The notes under the pieces are model-generated. The model was given only the letters and a program-made list of their open reading frames with translations, had not been told where the DNA came from and did no database searches. A stretch of 64,000 nt of DNA, from NCBI GenBank assembly GCA_900770785.1, contig CAAGLJ010000009.1:1-64000 (forward strand), in the 5' to 3' direction. Position 1 is the stretch's first letter. Each line of letters opens with the position of its first letter. This document shows, in pieces, positions 45,161 to 54,979 of the stretch. The position numbers and the translations under genes are program-made. The stretch is from Lachnospiraceae bacterium (GTDB lineage: Bacteria > Bacillota > Clostridia > Lachnospirales > Lachnospiraceae).

Positions 45161-48100
45161 TTAATCCGTGGGAGCAGATGCTTCTCCATTATCTGTAATC
45201 TGAGCTCCCCCTCTTTCTCCCCAGGCCTTTAATTCAACGAGATGATTGTGTGCCTGAGTACTGTCAGCACGGCCATTTTGGTAAATCCTTACATAACGTG
45301 CCTCAAAATAGTAGTTTTCACTGTCTGCCACCGGTTTAGGTCTGCTCTGATCCCCATCCAGCCATTCCACTTCTGGTGCAGATACACTGAATGTTTTTCC
45401 CTCCTGGGTTTCAGGATATATTGGTTCATCCCCTACAGGAATGTTCACATTATTAGCGATAGTATTATCCTGTGAAGCTGCCGGCCAGGCAACACTGTCC
45501 GGATTACTGCACGCGTTCCACAGTACCAGCGTCTTTGACGGGTCAAAGTTTTCATCAGGAGAAAGCAGAATTACCGTATCCTTATAGCTTCTGCCCTCAG
45601 GCTCATCCCAATATCTCCATAACTGAAGCTCTTCGATCTTATGTACCTGGCCCATATCTACCTGGACCCATTGTGCCCCATCTGCCATTTCCACATACTT
45701 TGCCTTGGAAGTATCCTCATCAGTAAAACGAAAAGCAGGTCTGCCGCTTATATCCCTTTGTCCTGAAAGTTTTACGCTTCCGCCACTTGCCACATTGACT
45801 CTTTGCGTAACAGGTTCCACTGTATCTGTCGCAAATTTCAGGTTGCCAATTTCCATTTTCACCCATCCATTGGTCTGAATAGAGATGGTTGCCTTTCCTG
45901 TTGACTGATCAAATTGAACGGTTGGTTCGGTGTATTGCGGGCTGCTGCCGGTCTGCGCCATTGCCTCTATCACTCTTACCGTTGGTGCTTCCGTTACTTT
46001 GGTCAATTCCCAGGTAGTAGTACGCAGCGTATCATCAGCAGCATTCTGTGTAGATAGTCGTACATACTGCTCCAATCCAAGGCAGGAACGCTGATCCGCT
46101 GCCATTGCCAGATCACCGCCACGGAAATCTACACCAGGTATATTTCCTGTAAACAGGCCGGTCTTATCCGTTCTGTAATTGTTTATATACAATTCCATCT
46201 TGTCTCCGGTTATCTGCTGATCCACGACAAAATAGGTATGGGCCTTCAAATCAGAGGTTTTCAAACGAATCGTATCGTTACCACCGGATATAAGCGGTAA
46301 TATAACCGTCTGCCCTTCATCAATTACATTCGGGTCATATTCATTGTTATATACATACCAATCATCATTCCATATATCTGCAAAAGCATTTCCCTCATAT
46401 TCCAGAGGATACTTTTCCTCAAAGAAGGGAATCCTTCCGCTTCCAGTCAAAATAGGATCCGATACGTTCAAAAGCAAAGGAACCTCTATTCCATACCCGT
46501 TGCAGACACGGGAAAGCTCCTGTGCAATTTCGTCCCTTGTTTTCCAATCAGCTATGACGGGCAGCGAACCGTAACGGCTGGGATCATAAAGAAAATAGTT
46601 CTTTCCCGCCTGTCCTACCAGTCCCGTATAGATATTGGCACCACGACCATATACGAGCACTTTGGTCCGTTCCAGAATATCCTTCTTGCCAGGTGCCGGA
46701 TGCTTTACGATAAAATTCATGGCCTCCACCACAGCATGGGTATATGCCGGCGAATTCTTGTCATCTACTCCGTAGGTATAGTTAGGGTGCTCCAGGGTGT
46801 AGATGCACGCTCCCTCCAGATACATGCTCAGTAACCCAATACCAATCATATTCTCCGGATAAGCCACAACCGCCTTCCAGCCTCCGCCTCCGGCAGAACC
46901 GAGAGGGCCCTGGTTGGTATTTGACCATGCCCAGGTATCGATCAGTCCTCCCCAGCCAGCAGCGTAGCCGCCCAGCCAAAGTCCCTGCATATAGCTCTGG
47001 GTAGCGTATTCCTTGCCCCCTACAGCCCCCGTACTCTTATACATCATGTAGAGATGATCACCATTTTCCTTAACTGCATTAGTCCACACAGTATTACCCG
47101 TCACCGCTGCATTATCCAGGGTATCACTTCTTTCTGTCCAGGCAAAATAGCCATTATGACGGGCTGCTATATTCAGTTGCTTACCACTTCCCTCTGCAAC
47201 ACCACCAAAGTTTCCGCTCCAATGGTTTTCTGTATTGAAGGTGCCCTCCATGTTAGGATACATGCGGTACATCAAATCCAGCCAGCCATAGTCCATCATA
47301 GCCGTAATATTATAATTGGTACCGCCATATTTAACCGTATCATCGTCATTATAGACAACCGGCTGGGCACTGGCAGTAATCCCCATCAGCATGACTGGAA
47401 TATCGTTTTCATAGCCAATCTGTAAACAGTGCTCGTAAAATTCCTGCAGTAATCTTTGCCTGTCTATTTTTGTTGCATGGTTATTATTAAATTGCTGTCC
47501 ACCTACCATACCCAGATTGTCGGTGTGGGCAAGCAGTACATGGTACTTCTGTAAGTGGGCAGGTGTAGCATTCCATCGCCCTGTAATCGTTTCATTTCCC
47601 TTAAATGTAGGCTCTCCCTGCTGTCCAACATTGTAATAATTACTGGAATAACAGGGAACGATGAAAAGAGGGTTTGAAGCATCAATAGTTCTTTTCGTCC
47701 TTACTGCTTCTGCCTTTCTGCCTTCCTCTTTGTAACCATAAACCGCAAGCTCCACAAAACCATTTTCAGCTGTTCCAAAAGCAGATGAAGTGGGAGCATC
47801 GGAATAAACCCGAATGTAGCGAGCTTTCATTACGGTCTGGGGTGCAGTGGGAGTGGTTCCGTCACCCTCTACATAAAACCATGCCCCTCCATATGTTTCA
47901 TTATATGTCGCCCCCTGCTTCGTTGCTGTAATGGCAGCATTGGGAAGATGACTCTTTATATCCGTCTCATTTTGATAATAAATCACTTTCGCATCGGAAA
48001 AGTCCGGGTTTGATGCCAGTACAATAGCAGTATTCTGGAATTCATGTCCTTTAGGCGTATTGCTGATATTTCCGCTGCCATGCACATTTCTCCAACGGCG

Positions 48101-48472
48101 TTTGAGATTGATTACCTCAATGGAATATTCTCCTTCCAAATCTATCTGAAGATAGTCCTCGTTTCCAATATCTGCCACCGTTCCAAGACTGTTCCAGTTA
48201 ATACTCAGTGTTTTCGTCGCATCTGCCGGATAGCTTTTTGTACTGTTGGTGATAATAACATCACTGTATTTATCACCATCGGTTACCAGTTGTCCATTCA
48301 TAACCTCCTGACCATTAGGTAATGTAGGAATTTTTCCTTCCGCCAGATTCGTCAGCGGCGTTTCCTTTTTTGCAGCAGCCGCATCGGCTTTAACATCTGC
48401 CAGAAAAAACACAGCCAGTCCCAGCAGCAATGCCATATTCTTCAGCCTCCGCAACCGTATAAATAGTTTCAT
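45161..48472 (-). CDS. Secreted GH98-like glycoside hydrolase with discoidin-type domains
   Basis: 1103 residues. Signal peptide (about 1-33, LKNMALLLGLAVFFLADVKA). Residues about 40-250 and 925-1090 look like F5/8 type C-type carbohydrate-binding domains (YLQIDLEGEYSIEVINLKR; QVDMGQVHKIEELQLWRYW). Between them a GH98-like catalytic region: MYPNMEGTFNTENHW aligns with the YPNFIGFNYSEQFW block of pneumococcal GH98, placing the likely acid Glu at 415, and later ERTKVLVYGRG and DDWYVYNN match the C-terminal part. GH98 enzymes are endo-beta-galactosidases acting on blood-group or related host glycans; exact specificity is unknown here. There is no LPXTG anchor, so the enzyme is probably free. GGGAGG precedes the ATG. 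Confidence 0.72.
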   Translation of the reverse strand: MKLFIRLRRLKNMALLLGLAVFFLADVKADAAAAKKETPLTNLAEGKIPTLPNGQEVMNGQLVTDGDKYSDVIITNSTKSYPADATKTLSINWNSLGTVADIGNEDYLQIDLEGEYSIEVINLKRRWRNVHGSGNISNTPKGHEFQNTAIVLASNPDFSDAKVIYYQNETDIKSHLPNAAITATKQGATYNETYGGAWFYVEGDGTTPTAPQTVMKARYIRVYSDAPTSSAFGTAENGFVELAVYGYKEEGRKAEAVRTKRTIDASNPLFIVPCYSSNYYNVGQQGEPTFKGNETITGRWNATPAHLQKYHVLLAHTDNLGMVGGQQFNNNHATKIDRQRLLQEFYEHCLQIGYENDIPVMLMGITASAQPVVYNDDDTVKYGGTNYNITAMMDYGWLDLMYRMYPNMEGTFNTENHWSGNFGGVAEGSGKQLNIAARHNGYFAWTERSDTLDNAAVTGNTVWTNAVKENGDHLYMMYKSTGAVGGKEYATQSYMQGLWLGGYAAGWGGLIDTWAWSNTNQGPLGSAGGGGWKAVVAYPENMIGIGLLSMYLEGACIYTLEHPNYTYGVDDKNSPAYTHAVVEAMNFIVKHPAPGKKDILERTKVLVYGRGANIYTGLVGQAGKNYFLYDPSRYGSLPVIADWKTRDEIAQELSRVCNGYGIEVPLLLNVSDPILTGSGRIPFFEEKYPLEYEGNAFADIWNDDWYVYNNEYDPNVIDEGQTVILPLISGGNDTIRLKTSDLKAHTYFVVDQQITGDKMELYINNYRTDKTGLFTGNIPGVDFRGGDLAMAADQRSCLGLEQYVRLSTQNAADDTLRTTTWELTKVTEAPTVRVIEAMAQTGSSPQYTEPTVQFDQSTGKATISIQTNGWVKMEIGNLKFATDTVEPVTQRVNVASGGSVKLSGQRDISGRPAFRFTDEDTSKAKYVEMADGAQWVQVDMGQVHKIEELQLWRYWDEPEGRSYKDTVILLSPDENFDPSKTLVLWNACSNPDSVAWPAASQDNTIANNVNIPVGDEPIYPETQEGKTFSVSAPEVEWLDGDQSRPKPVADSENYYFEARYVRIYQNGRADSTQAHNHLVELKAWGERGGAQITDNGEASAPTD

Positions 48473-48880
48473 TTGTGTAGCCTCCCTTCTTTTTTACAAA
48501 AGCCCTACTATGATATCTGGTATGAAGTCCATCTGCACTATCATGTTTTACAGGTCTGAGGTCCATGTTCTCCACCGGTTATGAGCCTATGACTCCTCCC
48601 TTTTTCATGATATTGTGCATTTCTGTCAACTTCTCCCTCTATATTAACTATTTTTTTCTTATTCTAACATATAAAATATTGACCTATTGTTGCATTATAT
48701 TATCTTTTTGTCGATTTAAAACGCTATTTTTCTTGTTTTTTATCAATATTATACAATATTTTCATTTTGTTCTTTATTCGTGTGTATCGCTCTCTCTTAA
48801 AATGAAATTTTATAAATAAGGTTCAATGCGTCCAAATAATGCATCCTCAACCTATATGTTATACCATGCAAATCCTTCAA
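48473..48880. other. Leader/intergenic region upstream of the GH98-like gene
   Basis: About 400 bases, AT-rich. A TTGACA at about 48629-48634 (minus strand) lacks a good -10. Short open frames near 48480-48575 have no ribosome site. Nothing else was recognised. Confidence 0.45.
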
Positions 48881-48883
48881 AGC

Positions 48884-48953
48884 AAAAAAGGGCGATATTA
48901 CCGCCCTTAAATTATAGACAAATCTAAGGGACTGTTGCCACGAACAGTCCCTT
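48884..48953 (-). terminator. Double hairpin terminator after the NlpC/P60 gene
   Basis: First hairpin: AAGGGACTGTT/AACAGTCCCTT (48926-48936 with 48943-48953). Second: AAGGGCG/CGCCCTT (48888-48894 with 48902-48908) followed by six Us in the leftward transcript. The second is the terminator; the first may protect the 3' end. Confidence 0.85.
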
Positions 48954-48961
48954 TTCTTCTC

Positions 48962-50149
48962 TTAGAAAATTCTTCTTACATCAATAATGGTGTCATAGTT
49001 TGCATTGGAAATGATGATACCGGTTCTGGAATTGCTGGCATGAACAATCTGTCCGTTACCAATATAGATTCCCACATGTCCGGAGTAGCATACGATATCT
49101 CCGGGAATGGCATTGGAAATATTACCTACACCTATTCCCTTCTTTCTGTCTGCCGCTGCAGAATGAGGAAGAGAAACACCAAATTTAGCATAAACGCTCA
49201 TAACAAAGCCGGAGCAATCTGCTCCATTGGTAAGGCTGGTTCCTCCATACACATATGGATTACCCACAAACTGAACAGCATAATCTGCAACCTGCTGCCC
49301 CAGATTCGTACTGTCTGCCGAAGGAACCGGGGCTGCCTCTTGAACCTGCTCACCTGCAGATGCAGTGGCTGCTGCTGCCGCTGCCTGTTCTCTGGCTCTC
49401 TGTGAAGCCGCAAGGGCTTCCTGACGCTCTGCCTCTTCCTTGGCCAGACGGGCCTTTTCTTCTTCTCTGGATTCCGCCTGAACAAATTCCGTACTCAGGG
49501 TAACATAGTCCAGGGATACATAGCCTTTGCCTTCTTCAATTTTAACCTGTACCCAACCATCCAGTTCTTCCGTTACCGTAAGAACCTCTTCAATGGGTAC
49601 CTGACCCAAAATAGAGGAATCAGTAGTAGCCTCCTTACGTACATTCAGGGTTTCTGTAGTAACGGTGGCAATCCGCCTTCCTACTTCCTTTGCTAATGCA
49701 TTGGCTTCTTCACCGGTAACGCAATACTCAGCCTTAACATAACCGGTACAGTTACCAGACTGAATCTTATACCATCCATTTTCTTCTTCCAGAAAATTTC
49801 CTACAGATTTATCATAAAGTTTACCAACAATCTCTCCATCTTCACCAGGAATACTTCTTACATTAACATAGCTGTCTACTCTGGCAATCACCAGATTGGA
49901 GTAATCTTCTTCCACCGGCACATCCTTAACTACCGGTGCCGGAAAGGAAATAGGCTCCACAATCTCTCTGGAATAATCGCCATGATGTTCTACCGTTTTC
50001 AGGGATACCCCTTCCTCCAGCGACAGGCCTATACCCGCTACAGGAAGGCTGCTGCTTAAGCTTACTGCCTTGGCCGAAATCCCTGTACCTGTAAAGGCCA
50101 GCGTTACGGTTAAAACACCTGCTGCAAATCTCACTTTATTGTATGACAT
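48962..50149 (-). CDS. Secreted NlpC/P60 peptidoglycan hydrolase with two SH3 domains
   Basis: 395 residues. Signal peptide in RFAAGVLTVTLAFTGTGISA; two bacterial SH3 domains (about 85-150 and 170-230, with YVNVRSIPG and LNVRKEATT); an Ala/Glu/Gln-rich coiled linker (about 235-285); and a C-terminal NlpC/P60 domain with catalytic Cys in GADCSGFVMSVYAKFG, His in SGHVGIYIG and a second His in IVHASNSRTG. It cuts gamma-D-Glu-diamino acid links in peptide stems. Start moved from 50209 to ATG 50149, which has AGGAG 5 bases upstream and gives the signal peptide. A double hairpin terminator follows. Confidence 0.92.
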   Translation of the reverse strand: MSYNKVRFAAGVLTVTLAFTGTGISAKAVSLSSSLPVAGIGLSLEEGVSLKTVEHHGDYSREIVEPISFPAPVVKDVPVEEDYSNLVIARVDSYVNVRSIPGEDGEIVGKLYDKSVGNFLEEENGWYKIQSGNCTGYVKAEYCVTGEEANALAKEVGRRIATVTTETLNVRKEATTDSSILGQVPIEEVLTVTEELDGWVQVKIEEGKGYVSLDYVTLSTEFVQAESREEEKARLAKEEAERQEALAASQRAREQAAAAAATASAGEQVQEAAPVPSADSTNLGQQVADYAVQFVGNPYVYGGTSLTNGADCSGFVMSVYAKFGVSLPHSAAADRKKGIGVGNISNAIPGDIVCYSGHVGIYIGNGQIVHASNSRTGIIISNANYDTIIDVRRIF

Positions 50150-50362
50150 AAATACTCCTATTGATATCCTATTCATAATTCGTAACATTTTTGTAACATC
50201 TGTTAACAACTATATCACTACTGCCGGACTATGTCAAATGCTTTCCTCCTCTTTTCCTGTTTTTTCCAAATAAAAATTTTTCCAGGGCTAAAAACTGTTG
50301 GAATCTGCCTTTTCACCTTTTTGCTATTATGGTAAAGTAATCTCAAATAAGGAGGTTATTTT

Positions 50363-51088
50363 ATGCCCACACCATCTACCGTTTTGATTACCGGCGCATC
50401 CCGGGGTATCGGTCAGGCCATTGCCTGTGCCTTTGCCAGAGAGGGTTATGAACTGTTTCTTACCTGCAAACAGCAGTTTTCTTTATTAGAAAAAACAAAA
50501 GCAGACCTGGAAAGTAAATGGGGCATTCAATGCCATATTTTCTGCTGTGATATGGGTGATGCCAAACAGGTGGAAAGGCTTTTTTGCCAGCTCCCCCCTT
50601 TGGATGTACTGATAAATAATGCGGGAGTTTCCTACGTGGGTTTATTAACCGATATGTCTCCCTCCGATTGGCGTAATCTGATGTCCTCCAATCTGGATGC
50701 TTCATTTTATACCTGCAAACTGGCCATCCCTTCTATGGTACGGCTAAAAAGGGGCTGCATCATCAACATTTCCTCCGTCTGGGGAAATATCGGTGCCAGC
50801 ATGGAGGTGGCCTACTCTGCTTCCAAAGGCGGACTCAACAGCTTTACCAGAGCTTTGGCAAAGGAACTTGCTCCCAGCAATATTCCGGTCAATGCCATTG
50901 CCTGTGGAATAATCGATACCGAGATGAATTCCTGTTTTTCCAAAGAGGACATACAGGCCATTATAGAAGAAATTCCTGCCAATCGTCTGGGACGGCCATC
51001 GGAGGTGGCTAATTTAGCTGTACTGCTTGCCCGGGCCCCCCAGTACCTGACCGGACAGGTTATCACTATAGATGGAGGCTGGACCTGA
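50363..51088 (+). CDS. SDR family oxidoreductase (3-oxoacyl-ACP reductase-like)
   Basis: 241 residues, short-chain dehydrogenase. TGASRGIGQAIA binds NAD(P), NNAG is present, and the catalytic Ser (NISSVWG) with Tyr-x-x-x-Lys (YSASKGG) are intact. The C-terminal GQVITIDGGWT is typical of FabG-like members, but it is not in a fab cluster, so the substrate is open; other alcohol or keto substrates are possible. AAGGAGG lies before the ATG. It is monocistronic with a strong terminator. Confidence 0.85.
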   Translation: MPTPSTVLITGASRGIGQAIACAFAREGYELFLTCKQQFSLLEKTKADLESKWGIQCHIFCCDMGDAKQVERLFCQLPPLDVLINNAGVSYVGLLTDMSPSDWRNLMSSNLDASFYTCKLAIPSMVRLKRGCIINISSVWGNIGASMEVAYSASKGGLNSFTRALAKELAPSNIPVNAIACGIIDTEMNSCFSKEDIQAIIEEIPANRLGRPSEVANLAVLLARAPQYLTGQVITIDGGWT

Positions 51089-51161
51089 AATTTACCCGTC
51101 TTTACTGCATAAACCTCTATAGAAAGAATGCTGCTTTTTTCCTTCTTCAGCATAAAGGCAG

Positions 51162-51208
51162 AAACCCTTAGGCGGTGTCCACTGGCACACCGTCTAAGGG
51201 TTTCTTTT
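51162..51208. terminator. Bidirectional terminator between the SDR and ABC genes
   Basis: AAACCCTTAG-G-CGGTGT (51162-51178) pairs with ACACCG-T-CTAAGGGTTT (51187-51203), one wobble, followed by TTTCTTTT on the plus strand; the minus-strand tail is weaker. It separates convergent transcripts. Confidence 0.85.
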
Positions 51209-51213
51209 CACGC

Positions 51214-53127
51214 TTATTCCAATTCAAATGCTCCAGTATAAAGCTGGTAATAGGTTCCTTTCTGTGCCAGCAGCTCATCATGATCACCACGTTCAATAAT
51301 TCGTCCATGATCCAGAACCATAATAGCCTGACTGTTGCGAATGGTAGACAGACGGTGAGCAATAACGAATACCGTCCTCCCAATCATCAGATTATCCATT
51401 CCCTCCTGAACCAGACTTTCCGTCCGGGTATCAATAGAAGAGGTTGCTTCATCCAGAATCATTACCGGAGGATCGGCTACTGCTGCCCGGGCAATGGATA
51501 AGAGCTGCCTCTGTCCCTGGGAAAGACTGCCTCCGTTTCCGGTAAGCATGGTATTGTAGCCTTCCGGCAGTCTGGTGATAAAGCTGTGCGCATTGGCCAG
51601 CTTTGCTGCTGCAATACATTCTGCATCAGTAGCTTCCAGCCGCCCATAACGGATATTTTCCATTACCGTTCCGGTAAACAGATTCACATCCTGCAGCACC
51701 ACTCCCAGGGAACGGCGCAAATCAGGCTTCTTTATCTTAGTAATATTGATTCCATCATAGCGGATTTTTCCCTCCGGGATGTCATAGAACCGATTAATCA
51801 GATTGGTGATGGTTGTTTTTCCCGCACCGGTAGCTCCCACAAAGGCAATTTTCTGTCCCGGCTTTGCGTAAAGAGACAGGTCATGCAGCACCTCTTTTCC
51901 CGGTACATAGCCAAAGTCTACATGCTCCAGTACCACATCTCCTTTCAATTCCTTATAGGTGATGGTTCCATCCGCCTTATGAGGATGCTTCCAGGCCCAG
52001 ATTCCGGTGGGCTGATCTGCCTCTTCCAGTTCACCCTTACCATTCCATTTTGCATGAACCAGAGTAACGTAGCCCTGATCTTCTTCCGGCTCTTCATCCA
52101 TCAGAGCAAAAACTCTTGCTGCACCAGCCAGTCCCATGGCAACCATAGATACCTGCATGGACATCTGTCCTATGGTCTGGGAAAGCTGTCTGGACATTCC
52201 CAGAAAGCTGATGATAATTCCCGCAGTAATCGTTCCTGTGCCTGATAATCCCAGATTAGGGGCTTTTACCAATACCAGTATCCCTCCCACAATGGCCAAA
52301 AGAACATACATCAGGTTTCCCACATTGTGTAAAACAGGCATCAGTACATTGCCGGCCTGATGTGCCCTCTCTCCATCGACAAAAAGCTGCTGGTTCAGCT
52401 TAATGAAATCTGCCTTGCTCTCTTCTTCATGGCAGAATACCTTGACCACCTTCTGGCCTTCCATCATTTCTTCAATAAAGCCCTCTTCACGCGCCAGGGA
52501 TTTTTGCTGTTCCATCATAAAATAAGCACTGGCACTTCCGAATTTCTTCGTAATCGTAACCATTATCCCAATAAAAATCCATACGGTGATCGTCAGCCAG
52601 ATACTGTAATAAAGCATCATAACGAACATAGAAAGAATCGACAGACTGGATTGAATCAGCATCGGAAGACTCTGTCCAATCATCTGGCGAATGGCATCCG
52701 TATCGTTGGTATAGTTGCTCATGATATCTCCATGTGCATGGGTATCAAAATATCTGACCGGCAGAGTTTCCATCCGGTTGAACATACCATTTCTCAGGTT
52801 TTTTAAGGTTCCCTGGGTCACCGTTGCCATCAGCCTGGTATAGATAAATGAGGCAGTAACTCCAAAGACGTAGAAAATAGCCATAGTCGTCAAAATAGAA
52901 ACCAACTGCGGCCATACTGCATCCAGACCCGAGGTGATTCCGGGAGTAATACATTCATCAATAAGCCGCTGCATAAATACAGTAGCTACTGTAGAGGCCA
53001 AAGCACTGGAGATGATACAGATTATCACCACCAGTATACGAGTTTTATAATGTGCCAGAATAAACTTAAGTAGCCGCTTTAAGGTTCCCGGCTGTACTGG
53101 CTGCTTATTTCTTTTTTGTCCTTCCAT
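51214..53127 (-). CDS. ABC exporter, catalytic half (permease-ATPase)
   Basis: 637 residues: six-helix exporter membrane domain (about 20-340) and an ATPase domain (about 395-620) with Walker A GATGAGKT, signature LSQGQRQLL and Walker B MILDEATSSID. Its Walker B ends in the catalytic Glu, unlike the partner subunit, so this half carries the competent ATP site. A roughly 45-residue insert between domains (ATWNGKGELEEADQ region, about 350-395) is typical of this MdlB/LmrD-like group. It follows the partner gene by 11 bp, with AGGAGG before the ATG. Substrate probably drugs or peptides. Confidence 0.92.
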   Translation of the reverse strand: MEGQKRNKQPVQPGTLKRLLKFILAHYKTRILVVIICIISSALASTVATVFMQRLIDECITPGITSGLDAVWPQLVSILTTMAIFYVFGVTASFIYTRLMATVTQGTLKNLRNGMFNRMETLPVRYFDTHAHGDIMSNYTNDTDAIRQMIGQSLPMLIQSSLSILSMFVMMLYYSIWLTITVWIFIGIMVTITKKFGSASAYFMMEQQKSLAREEGFIEEMMEGQKVVKVFCHEEESKADFIKLNQQLFVDGERAHQAGNVLMPVLHNVGNLMYVLLAIVGGILVLVKAPNLGLSGTGTITAGIIISFLGMSRQLSQTIGQMSMQVSMVAMGLAGAARVFALMDEEPEEDQGYVTLVHAKWNGKGELEEADQPTGIWAWKHPHKADGTITYKELKGDVVLEHVDFGYVPGKEVLHDLSLYAKPGQKIAFVGATGAGKTTITNLINRFYDIPEGKIRYDGINITKIKKPDLRRSLGVVLQDVNLFTGTVMENIRYGRLEATDAECIAAAKLANAHSFITRLPEGYNTMLTGNGGSLSQGQRQLLSIARAAVADPPVMILDEATSSIDTRTESLVQEGMDNLMIGRTVFVIAHRLSTIRNSQAIMVLDHGRIIERGDHDELLAQKGTYYQLYTGAFELE

Positions 53128-53138
53128 AGAAACCTCCT

Positions 53139-54872
53139 TTACGCTTCCTTTGCCTTTGTCTGAGAATCATAGACCTGACGATAAATTCCTCCCAGTGCCA
53201 GCAGCTCTTCATGGGTACCGGACTCAGCTATCCGTCCATCCTCCATGACCAGAATACGATCCGCATCCTCCACAGAGGACACCCTTTGGGCAATAATGAT
53301 TTTGGTCGTATCCGGAATCTCCTCCCGGAAGGCTCGCCGAATCAGGGCATCTGTTTTGGTATCCACCGCTGAAGTAGAGTCATCCAGTATGAGAATTTTA
53401 GGCTTTTTCAGCAATGCTCTGGCAATACACAGCCTTTGCTTCTGTCCGCCGGAGACATTGCTTCCCCCCTGCTCAATATAGGTATCGTATTTTAAAGGGA
53501 ACTGCTCAATAAATTCATGTGCCTGAGCCAGCCTGCATACATGAATCAGCTCTTCATCCGTAGCTTCCTTGTTTCCCCATCTTAAGTTTTCCTTGATGGT
53601 TCCTGAAAAAAGAACATTTTTTTGCAGTACTACTGCCACCTGGCTTCGAAGCGCTTCCAAATCGTACTCCCGTACATCCTTTCCGCCCACCAGAACTCTT
53701 CCTTCGGTAACGTCATAAAGACGGGAAATCAGCTGAATCAGGGAAGTTTTGGAAGCTCCTGTTCCTCCCAGAATTCCTATGGTCTGACCAGAAGCAATTT
53801 CCAGATTAATATCCATTAAGGCCGGTTTCTCACAGGCAGAAGTGTACTGAAACGTCACTCCCTCAAAAACAATACTTCCGTCTCTGACTTCCTTTTCTCC
53901 GCCTGTCGGGGAGGTAAGTGAGCTTTCATGCTTAAGCACTTCCACGATACGGCTGCAGCCTTCTGCCGCCAGGGAAACCATAACGAAGGTCATGGACAGC
54001 ATCATCATTGAAGAAAGAATCTGGACTCCATAGCTGATCAGAGAAGACAGCTGTCCCGTTGTCAGCTCTGTAGCTCCTGTATTGATAATCAGCTTTGCCC
54101 CCAGAAAACTTACCAGCAGCATAGCCGTAAAAATACAAAACATCATAATTGGATTATTTAAGGCCAGGATCTTTTCCACACTGGTAAAATCTTTTCTTAC
54201 TTCTTCAGAAGCCTTTTCAAATTTTGCCTTTTCATATTCTTCTCTGACGAAGGATTTTACCACCCGTATTCCTGCTACGTTTTCCTGGACAGAATTATTT
54301 AGAGCATCGTATTTTTTAAAGATTCTTTTAAAAATGGGAAATACCTTAAAAATAATACCGAATAAAGCCACTCCCAGAACCGGCAGAATACAGAGGAAAA
54401 TCAGCGACATTTTTGCATGAATACGAAAACTCATCATCATGGAAAAAATAAGCATCAAAGGTGTTCTTACTGCAATTCTAATAATCATCTGATAGGCGTT
54501 CTGAACGTTGGTTACATCCGTCGTCATTCGGGTTACCAGTGAGGATGAGGAAAAATAGTCAATATCTCCAAAGGCAAAATCCTGAATTTTAAAGAACATA
54601 TCCTGACGCAGATTTTTGGCAAAGCCACAGGATGCCGTCGCTGCCGTTTTTCCCGCCTGCATACCAAAGACCAGGGAAAAAGCAGCTAAAATGAGAAGAA
54701 TTACTCCATATTGAACGATGGGCCATATACTGCCTCCCCCCATTTCATCGATTAAACTGGCCATAATCAGCGGCAGTAAGCATTCCAGCACTACTTCTGC
54801 CGTAATGAATATGGGCGTTTTGATGGAGTCTTTTTTGTACTCCCGTACGCTTTTCAATAAAGTTTTTATCAT
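53139..54872 (-). CDS. ABC exporter, degenerate half (permease-ATPase)
   Basis: 577 residues with membrane domain (1-about 310) and ATPase domain. Walker A reads GGTGASKTS (Ser replaces the last Gly), the signature is NVSGGQKQRL and Walker B is ILILDDSTSAVD, so the catalytic Glu is Asp. This is the pattern of the non-catalytic half of heterodimeric exporters (BmrC/LmrC type). It pairs with the gene 11 bp downstream. AAGGAGGAG precedes the ATG. A MarR-type operator and a terminator lie upstream, between this gene and marR. Confidence 0.92.
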   Translation of the reverse strand: MIKTLLKSVREYKKDSIKTPIFITAEVVLECLLPLIMASLIDEMGGGSIWPIVQYGVILLILAAFSLVFGMQAGKTAATASCGFAKNLRQDMFFKIQDFAFGDIDYFSSSSLVTRMTTDVTNVQNAYQMIIRIAVRTPLMLIFSMMMSFRIHAKMSLIFLCILPVLGVALFGIIFKVFPIFKRIFKKYDALNNSVQENVAGIRVVKSFVREEYEKAKFEKASEEVRKDFTSVEKILALNNPIMMFCIFTAMLLVSFLGAKLIINTGATELTTGQLSSLISYGVQILSSMMMLSMTFVMVSLAAEGCSRIVEVLKHESSLTSPTGGEKEVRDGSIVFEGVTFQYTSACEKPALMDINLEIASGQTIGILGGTGASKTSLIQLISRLYDVTEGRVLVGGKDVREYDLEALRSQVAVVLQKNVLFSGTIKENLRWGNKEATDEELIHVCRLAQAHEFIEQFPLKYDTYIEQGGSNVSGGQKQRLCIARALLKKPKILILDDSTSAVDTKTDALIRRAFREEIPDTTKIIIAQRVSSVEDADRILVMEDGRIAESGTHEELLALGGIYRQVYDSQTKAKEA

Positions 54873-54927
54873 AATACTCCTCCTTTATTTCACGATATAG
54901 CTTTTGTACAGAATGTGGTTTTATTCT

Positions 54928-54941
54928 TGTAGCTTGCTACA
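54928..54941. promoter_or_regulatory. Palindromic operator copy 2 (upstream of the ABC genes)
   Basis: TGTAGC-TT-GCTACA, the same palindrome as at the marR promoter, in the gap between the marR terminator and the first ABC gene, about 55 bases before its start. Likely a second binding site of the MarR protein; I could not place a clear promoter around it. Confidence 0.6.
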
Positions 54942-54949
54942 TTTTCTCC

Positions 54950-54977
54950 AAAAAAAGGATGCCGGACCAGCCGGCAT
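54950..54977 (-). terminator. Terminator of marR
   Basis: ATGCCGG/CCGGCAT stem (54959-54965 with 54971-54977), 5-base loop, then two C and seven Us reading leftward. It begins just after the marR stop and lies before the exporter genes, so exporter expression may need read-through or a separate promoter. Confidence 0.75.
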
Positions 54978-54979
54978 TT

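Noticed and set aside
48390..48575. ORF overlapping the GH98-like start
   Set aside because: No ribosome site and it overlaps the signal-peptide coding part in another frame.
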